A stretch of DNA of 64,000 nt from contig JAYRZB010000004.1 of the NCBI GenBank assembly GCA_041916675.1, positions 248,001 through 312,000 on the forward strand. The letters run 5' to 3'. A program made the translations under genes and the position numbers. The stretch is from JAYRZB01 sp041916675. GTDB lineage: Bacteria; Pseudomonadota; Alphaproteobacteria; Rhizobiales; Devosiaceae. Under the pieces are notes generated by a model, which searched no databases, had not been told where the DNA came from, and worked only from the letters and a program-made list of their open reading frames with translations. Positions 59,805 through 64,000 of the stretch are shown here, one piece after another (positions within the stretch are counted from its first letter, which is position 1; each line of letters opens with the position of its first letter).

Positions 59805-59868
59805 CGCGCTTGCCGGGCGCTGCACAGCCACTATGGTGGCGCCACTTTCAACACTCTAGGAGCGGTCC

Positions 59869-60081
59869 ATGAACCACCCGGAAATCATCAAGCTCCAGAA
59901 ATTTCTGCAGCAGAAGTTCAACAACCGCAATCTCGATGTGCGCCCGCGCAACAAGCAGAACGACAGCGTCGAGGTCTACCTCGGTGAAGAGTTTCTCGGC
60001 CTGATCTATGTCGACGATGAAGACGGCGACCGATCCTATAATTTCCAGATGGCCATTCTGGATGTCGATCTCGAAGACTGA
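59869..60081 (+). CDS. DUF3126 family protein
   Basis: 70 residues: EIIKLQKFLQQKFNNRNLDVRPR, EVYLGEEFLGLIYVDDEDGDRSYNFQM. DUF3126 is a small alphaproteobacterial protein, often found after cysE, without known role. AGGAG lies 10 bases before the ATG. Convergent with the next gene, whose stop is 4 bases away. Confidence 0.93.
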   Translation: MNHPEIIKLQKFLQQKFNNRNLDVRPRNKQNDSVEVYLGEEFLGLIYVDDEDGDRSYNFQMAILDVDLED

Positions 60082-60084
60082 GAT

Positions 60085-60750
60085 CTAGGGCGCTATCGCC
60101 CCGATCCGCACCAGCCCCGGTTTGACTGCCGCATCGAATTCCTGCCAGTGCATCAACAGGCCGGCATCGAACGTGTAGATGGCGGCAAGGCCGGGTGCCA
60201 GGGTCACTGTGCGCAGGCACCGCGAAACCGTCGAGCCTCCCACCGGTTCGCTGCATTTGGCCACGAATGGGTCGGGCGACAGCGCATCGTACCAGACCGT
60301 TTCCCCGGCAAATCCATCCGTACCCTTTAGGGGCTTGCCAACCAGACCCGGCGGGCCCGATAGCTCGGTGGGCAGGAACTGGTGCAGGTAGACGCCGTCG
60401 AGCAGCCGCGCGCTCGGGCGCACCTTGCTCGGCGGCACCAGTGTCACGTCCATAGGCACATTCGTTCCGCTTTCGCCCAGCGCCACCGGCAGTGTCAGTT
60501 CAATCCTGCTCACAAAGCCGCTGACTTGCGCTTCCTGATAGCGAAACCATCCTGTGGGAATCCGCAGTTCCCGTCCGCCCATATTGCGCACCAGGTCGGC
60601 CCCTCCAGGCTGCTTGGCAGCGTGCTGGCGGCTCAATGCATCGATTCCGTAAGCCAGCCCAAGTCCAAGCGCTGCAACAACAATTGCGATCACCGCCAGG
60701 TTAAAGCCGAGCGAATGATGGGGCGTTTGTGGGGCGTGGACTTCGACCAT
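60085..60750 (-). CDS. Membrane-anchored protein of unknown function
   Basis: 221 residues. Residues 15-40 (FNLAVIAIVVAALGLGLAYGI) form one helix that anchors the protein; the rest is outside, with two Cys (AKCSEP and SRCLRT) that can pair. It reads as extracytoplasmic beta-rich protein. Family not recognised. Divergent from a small membrane gene with a CtrA-type box between them. Confidence 0.7.
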   Translation of the reverse strand: MVEVHAPQTPHHSLGFNLAVIAIVVAALGLGLAYGIDALSRQHAAKQPGGADLVRNMGGRELRIPTGWFRYQEAQVSGFVSRIELTLPVALGESGTNVPMDVTLVPPSKVRPSARLLDGVYLHQFLPTELSGPPGLVGKPLKGTDGFAGETVWYDALSPDPFVAKCSEPVGGSTVSRCLRTVTLAPGLAAIYTFDAGLLMHWQEFDAAVKPGLVRIGAIAP

Positions 60751-60808
60751 TGGCGCGTTAACCAGAATCCCCGAGGGCAGATGACTCCCGATGGAGCGCC
60801 ATTTATGA

Positions 60809-60823
60809 TTAACAAATTGTTAA
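60809..60823. promoter_or_regulatory. Full CtrA-type box
   Basis: TTAA-N7-TTAA (TTAA at 60809-60812, CAAATTG, TTAA at 60820-60823) matches the CtrA consensus TTAA-N7-TTAA exactly. It is 42 bases before the ATG at 60866 and 59 bases upstream of the divergent start at 60750. A half-site TTAACC is at 60758-60763. Confidence 0.65.
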
Positions 60824-60865
60824 GAAGATGCCGTGTCGCGCATCTGGTTTGGTGGGGGCGGGTTT

Positions 60866-61183
60866 ATGACGCGCGAGTTGGTCTTGGCGGGGTTCATCAT
60901 GGCGGTCGGCCTGTGCATGGCAGGCATGGGCACGCATCTCTATCAGGCCGTCTTCAAGCAGGACGCCATGCTGCGATATGACGGGAAGACCTATTTCCAC
61001 ACGCTCGGTCATCTTGCGATGAGCTTTATCTGCGGTCCCTACATCATGCTGCAGATGGGTTGGCGTCAGGAATCGAATGGCACCATCGCCATGGGCGCCG
61101 TGCTGCTGTCTTCGCTTGTCGCCTTTGGCTGGAGCTTTATCACCGGCCTGTTGTTCATGAGCATCTACGTCGCCTTCCTCTAG
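60866..61183 (+). CDS. Small membrane protein (DUF6949-like?)
   Basis: 105 residues, three hydrophobic helices: MTRELVLAGFIMAVGLCMAGMG, FHTLGHLAMSFICGPYIMLQM and LSSLVAFGWSFITGLLFMSIY. I recall similar proteins as DUF6949, but am not sure. A CtrA-type box lies just upstream. The frame is open to 60833 but the start at 60866 has a hydrophobic N-terminus that fits. Confidence 0.7.
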   Translation: MTRELVLAGFIMAVGLCMAGMGTHLYQAVFKQDAMLRYDGKTYFHTLGHLAMSFICGPYIMLQMGWRQESNGTIAMGAVLLSSLVAFGWSFITGLLFMSIYVAFL

Positions 61184-61195
61184 CCCGAAAAAGCT

Positions 61196-61228
61196 GAAGG
61201 CCAGCCTCAGGGGAGAGGACTGGCCTTC
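61196..61228 (+). terminator. Stem-loop after the small membrane gene
   Basis: GAAGGCCAG (61196-61204) pairs perfectly with CTGGCCTTC (61220-61228), 13 bases past the stop. The loop is 15 bases and no T-run follows. It lies between convergent genes and can serve either. Confidence 0.6.
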
Positions 61229-61277
61229 AATTCGGACCCAAACTTATCAGGGGAAGGGCCCGGAATGCGCTCTGGAT

Positions 61278-61904
61278 TCAGTTGGCCGCCACGATAACCG
61301 GGCGCTCGTCTTCGATCGCCACCCACATGCCTGCATCGGACTGCGACTGGCGCTTGATGAAGTGGTATGGGGTATCCGTCCAAACCTTGATTTCGCCCAC
61401 CTTGTTGTCGAGCACCAGGTCGCCGCGATCGGTGCGCACCATCAGCACCGCATGGCCATCGCCATTGGCTTCGCGCACCACGGTCATCAGCAGCGTTGAA
61501 ATATCCCAGCCGCGCGCTGCCAGTTCCCGGCGCTTGGCCAGCGCAATGTCCTCGCAGTCGCCATAGCCGCGCGGATAGGTCCAGTACTCCACCACCTGAT
61601 AGAGGTCTTCGTCCGTCACCGGCACGATCGAGGCATTCATGTCGGCATTGACTTCGAGCAGATCCTGCCAGCGCGCGTCAGTCAGCGGCTCTGCGTCGAT
61701 GGGGTTGGCGTTCGGCACGCATTCGGCGCGATACTTCTTGCAGAACTCGGCGTGCCCCACCGGAATGCTGGTCGGGCCCGAAACGGCGGCAAACGCTGCG
61801 TTGGTGAAGTCGACCGTCTGGAAAGCGGCGGCCGGTGCTGCCATGGCAACCAGCGCGAGCAATGCTCCGATGATTGACTTTGCGAAGGCTTTGTTGGTGT
61901 TCAT
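61278..61904 (-). CDS. Transglutaminase-like cysteine peptidase (BTLCP), secreted
   Basis: 208 residues. A signal peptide ends AAPAAAF (about residue 27). The BTLCP/LapG-like catalytic triad is visible: Cys in GYGDCEDIALAKRRELAARGW, His in DGHAVLMVRTD and Asp in LVLDNKVGEI. LapG homologues cleave adhesins in the periplasm under c-di-GMP control; several rhizobial copies of this compact type have no known substrate. The start at 61904 is preferred. Twin inverted repeats lie 56 bases upstream. Confidence 0.9.
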   Translation of the reverse strand: MNTNKAFAKSIIGALLALVAMAAPAAAFQTVDFTNAAFAAVSGPTSIPVGHAEFCKKYRAECVPNANPIDAEPLTDARWQDLLEVNADMNASIVPVTDEDLYQVVEYWTYPRGYGDCEDIALAKRRELAARGWDISTLLMTVVREANGDGHAVLMVRTDRGDLVLDNKVGEIKVWTDTPYHFIKRQSQSDAGMWVAIEDERPVIVAAN

Positions 61905-61959
61905 TTGACGTGTTCCCCTGATGGAGATCACGTTAGGCGGGTCAAATTTCGCCGGTCCG

Positions 61960-62003
61960 AAAACTGCAATGCAGTTTTGAATCGAACTTTAGCGGTTCGA
62001 TTC
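61960..62003. repeat. Twin adjacent inverted repeats upstream of the BTLCP gene
   Basis: AAAACTGCA-A-TGCAGTTTT (61960-61978) is directly followed by GAATCGAAC-N7-GTTCGATTC (61979-62003). Both have perfect 9-bp arms and they abut. They lie 56-99 bases upstream of the BTLCP start and 55 bases past the PilZ gene's end on the same strand, so they could be operators or RNA stems (terminator/attenuator) in the leader. Confidence 0.6.
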
Positions 62004-62057
62004 AGGCTCTGTTAGCCATGCTTTGGGGGGCAGTATGTGGAACCGGCGCGCGTGGCG

Positions 62058-62690
62058 TCAGTTCATGCGCAGGTTCTGCTGCACAACCGTGATCATCTCC
62101 TGGGACGAGGAGAACTCAACGGCAACGCCATCCTGGAAATGACGCACAACCCGGGCGCGCATGCGCCCAAGCGTAACCGGCGTGCCCATTGCGGGGCGCA
62201 CGGCAAGCTCAATGGCCGCGCCCGAAAGCGAAATATCGATGATCTTGCAATTGTAGCGTCGGCCATCGTCGAGCACGACGGTCGAATGCCGGTTGTCCGG
62301 TACCACGCGTTCGTGGCGGCGGTCTTCGGGCAGGTTCAGGATATCCTTGTTGGCCAGCCAGGTCAGCTGCGCTGCCATCTTGTCGCGACGGCGCGGGCTG
62401 GCCGTGATTTCCATCCGGAAGCCACCGTCCAGGGATTCGGTAATGGCGCCTTCGATACGTCCGAGATGATCGATATAGGCGATCACCTTTTCACCCACCG
62501 TGCCGGGAACCGGTGCGATCACCATCGCGTCGCCCGGCGACATCTCCAGCACCTGGCATGGGAACTCGCGCCGGTCGGCCAGCATGTAGCGGCCAAGCAC
62601 GGAAATCTTCACGCGCTGAAACCTTGGCGTGTCGACAGGGCCGCGGCGCTGCGGTGCAATAATGGCCGACGAGGGCGACTCTTCGAGCAT
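62058..62690 (-). CDS. PilZ-domain protein with two PilZ-like modules
   Basis: 210 residues. The C-terminal PilZ domain has RRHER (RxxxR) at about residue 122 and DISLSG (DxSxxG) at about 151, both needed to bind cyclic di-GMP. An N-terminal segment (about 24-110) resembles a degenerate PilZ or YcgR-N module with RFQRVKISVLGRYMLADRREF and no DxSxxG. The target is unknown. Upstream (minus strand) is a GGTTAACC site at 62747-62754, a CtrA half-site. BTLCP peptidase lies downstream. Confidence 0.88.
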   Translation of the reverse strand: MLEESPSSAIIAPQRRGPVDTPRFQRVKISVLGRYMLADRREFPCQVLEMSPGDAMVIAPVPGTVGEKVIAYIDHLGRIEGAITESLDGGFRMEITASPRRRDKMAAQLTWLANKDILNLPEDRRHERVVPDNRHSTVVLDDGRRYNCKIIDISLSGAAIELAVRPAMGTPVTLGRMRARVVRHFQDGVAVEFSSSQEMITVVQQNLRMN

Positions 62691-62746
62691 AGAGGCTGGT
62701 TACCAGTGCCAATTAAAATATGACACACAGCACCTTAGAGGTGTTT

Positions 62747-62754
62747 GGTTAACC
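62747..62754. promoter_or_regulatory. CtrA-type half-site upstream of the PilZ gene
   Basis: GGTTAACC carries TTAACC on both strands, 57 bases upstream of the PilZ start. On the minus strand a CTTA-N7-TTAA arrangement is one base off a full site. Weak evidence alone; it gains weight from the full boxes at 60809 and 63530. Confidence 0.4.
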
Positions 62755-62793
62755 GTTGGTAAGGGGTTTGCCCCGGCCTTTAAGTCAAATTGC

Positions 62794-63447
62794 TTAGTTG
62801 CGGCCGCCGTCGATCACCGCCAGGTGCGCATAGCGGCGGGCTGAACGGCCATAGACGGTTGCCGGCATGGCGATAGGGGGCATGGCGTGGGCACCGAAGT
62901 CGGCATCGCCGCCAGCGGCTGCCAGTTCCACTGCCACATCGCGCATGCCGATATCGTCGGGCCAGATCAGCCGCAGACCGGTAATGCGCTGTTCCACCAG
63001 CGGCTGCACGCCCAACCAGTAGGGGGTGTCGAGAGCTGTCATGGCGCCAAGCAGGCGCGACTGGGTCGAGCCATTGTGCCGCACCGGCATCAGAATGGTC
63101 TCAAATGCCGCTTTGGTATTGATCGCCGTCGAGCCTTGGAACGTAATCAAGGCGACGGCATGGTCTTCGGTCACGGCACGAACCAGTGTCGCCATGGCGT
63201 CGCGGTCGCGCTCGTGCCAGAGCGAGGTGAACGAGCGATTCTTGAGTTCGCGACAATAGGCGGTGCACAAATGGCTGCCGGCGAGGCGGAACAGATACTC
63301 ATCGCCTTCCCCAGCTTCCAGAATAAAGGTATTGGCCAGAGCCGAGCGGATCTGGGTAGGATCGATGTCGCGCCGGTCCGGTGCACTGCGCGAGCCGCGC
63401 AGCTTGTTCCAGTAGTCGTAGAGCGTCTTGGTGCTGGTTTTTTGCAT
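62794..63447 (-). CDS. PAS_5 domain protein
   Basis: 217 residues. The start KTLYDYWNKLRGSRSAPDRRDIDP and FRLAGSHLCTAYCRELKNRSF are typical of the alphaproteobacterial PAS_5 (DUF1321-type) family. One cytosolic PAS domain fills residues 15-150, without an output domain, then a Gly/Ala tail. Single-domain PAS proteins such as Caulobacter MopJ influence cell-cycle kinases; the analogy is inference. The open frame reaches 63537 but MQKTSTKTLYDYW at 63447 fits. A full CtrA-type box lies 83 bases upstream. Confidence 0.85.
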   Translation of the reverse strand: MQKTSTKTLYDYWNKLRGSRSAPDRRDIDPTQIRSALANTFILEAGEGDEYLFRLAGSHLCTAYCRELKNRSFTSLWHERDRDAMATLVRAVTEDHAVALITFQGSTAINTKAAFETILMPVRHNGSTQSRLLGAMTALDTPYWLGVQPLVEQRITGLRLIWPDDIGMRDVAVELAAAGGDADFGAHAMPPIAMPATVYGRSARRYAHLAVIDGGRN

Positions 63448-63529
63448 TCTTGTCGATCCCAATGGCGCCCCGATATGGTAGGCCCCGCCGCGACGCAGAC
63501 ATTGCCAAATGCCTTGCCCGAAATCGCCC

Positions 63530-63544
63530 TTAAACAATCATTAA
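63530..63544. promoter_or_regulatory. Full CtrA-type box between PAS_5 and rhomboid genes
   Basis: TTAA-N7-TTAA (TTAA at 63530-63533, ACAATCA, TTAA at 63541-63544), then GGTTAACG, matches the CtrA consensus exactly. It lies between the divergent PAS_5 (start 63447) and rhomboid (start 63615) genes and could serve either. Confidence 0.65.
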
Positions 63545-63614
63545 GGTTAACGCGGGCGACCCCGTGTGGAAAACCGATCAGACAGGTGCCGGAACCGGCC
63601 CGGAAAGAGCCGAC

Positions 63615-64000
63615 ATGAGCGACCGCAACGCCAGGGGGCAGGGGCCCCGGCAGCCGGGGGATAACCAGCGCCAGCCGATCTTCCTGCTGCCCGGAATCGT
63701 TACGATTCTGGCCGGGCTGATGATTGCCGTTCACCTGGCGGAAACCATTGTGCTTAACGAAATGAGCCGCCTCGATCTTTCGATCTGGGTCGGCTTCCTG
63801 CCGCTGCGCCTGCTCTCGCCCGAGGCGTTTCCCGGCGGTTACTGGCCGCTTTTATGGACCCCTTTCACCCATGCCTTCCTGCACGCTAGTTTCGAGCATC
63901 TGGCACTCAATGTGCTCTGGCTGGCGATCTTTGCCACGCCCGTTGCCCGCCGATACGGCGCGGCGTCGCTGCTGATTCTGTTTCTTGCCACCTCGGCGGC
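63615..64000 (+). CDS. Rhomboid-family intramembrane serine protease, N-terminal part (3' truncated by window edge)
   Basis: The frame is open from the ATG at 63615 to the window end (128 residues seen). After a charged N-terminal region (RQPGDNQRQPI) come a first helix LLPGIVTILAGLMIAVHLA and the loop-2 region WPLLWTPFTHAFLHASFEHLALNVLWLAIFA, with the HxxxN motif (HLALN) of rhomboid helix 2. The catalytic GxSG Ser and His lie beyond the window. It is divergent from the PAS_5 gene. Confidence 0.85.
   Translation, partial: MSDRNARGQGPRQPGDNQRQPIFLLPGIVTILAGLMIAVHLAETIVLNEMSRLDLSIWVGFLPLRLLSPEAFPGGYWPLLWTPFTHAFLHASFEHLALNVLWLAIFATPVARRYGAASLLILFLATSA

Noticed and set aside
1..64000. Prophage, CRISPR, insertion sequences or integrative elements
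   Set aside because: No transposase, integrase, repeat array or attachment duplication was seen; gene content is continuous chromosomal housekeeping.

Overview
This 64 kb window is a continuous piece of GC-rich (roughly 60%) alphaproteobacterial chromosome. The gene content points to the order Hyphomicrobiales (Rhizobiales): CckA next to flhB, a recA promoter with alphaproteobacterial GAAC-N7-GAAC type LexA boxes, a BacA/SbmA peptide transporter, DUF1476 (ATP synthase zeta-type) beside purC, BolA with a CGFS glutaredoxin, a rhizobial-type transglutaminase-like cysteine peptidase, an EcfG-like promoter before a CsbD gene, and TTAA-N7-TTAA (CtrA-type) boxes. A Devosia-like genus is my guess from protein style, not a demonstrated assignment. 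No insertion sequence, prophage, CRISPR array, integron or rRNA operon is visible. One tRNA gene, Leu(UAA), is present. Both window edges cut genes (flhB at the left, a rhomboid protease gene at the right).

Layout. 1-7.7 kb: flhB end, cckA, a methyltransferase, then a small sugar-catabolism island (aldo/keto reductase, FadR-type regulator, GguC/AraD1 protein). 8-16.5 kb: recA and alaS, an EamA transporter, a GDPD-family phosphodiesterase, a GT8 glycosyltransferase and NADP isocitrate dehydrogenase. 16.5-22.6 kb: a MarR regulator with a KAS II paralogue (both preceded by similar palindromes), TfoX-like and GFA proteins, two tandem GNAT acetyltransferases, TrmJ and an MFS exporter. 22.6-31.2 kb: rpsD, bacA, ttcA with a phosphatase gene, two MFS genes, and the bolA-DUF6665-grxD group. 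31.3-40.9 kb: the purine locus (purC-purS-purQ-purL with membrane-protein genes between them; rpe-purB-hydrolase; DUF1476 and a VOC protein). 41-46.2 kb: ccdA, sfsA-map-radC, a CinA-type protein, gpt, a lipoprotein, tRNA-Leu. 46.3-51.6 kb: small regulatory and stress genes: TipAS-type MerR, CsbD, DUF1304, an orphan membrane protein, and a TetR-controlled divergent unit ending in an ASCH plus winged-helix fusion. 51.7-57.5 kb: gluconate/6-phosphogluconate genes (idnO-like, gntK, gnd), a Tet-type MFS pump, an FAD monooxygenase and a zinc-finger protein. 57.6-64 kb: cysE, DUF3126, small secreted and membrane proteins, then BTLCP peptidase, tandem-PilZ protein, PAS_5 protein and rhomboid, with two full CtrA-type boxes.

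Most of the window is housekeeping. The parts that repay attention are regulatory architecture readable directly from DNA (double LexA box, MerR 19-bp spacer dyad, TetR 18-bp palindrome, paired MarR palindromes, CtrA boxes, twin inverted repeats upstream of the peptidase gene), membrane genes translationally coupled into the purine operon plus a candidate 27-residue membrane peptide there, the ASCH-wHTH fusion, and the BacA protein with an Ala/Thr-rich loop. All functional statements rest on recognised motifs and family knowledge; no database search was run.
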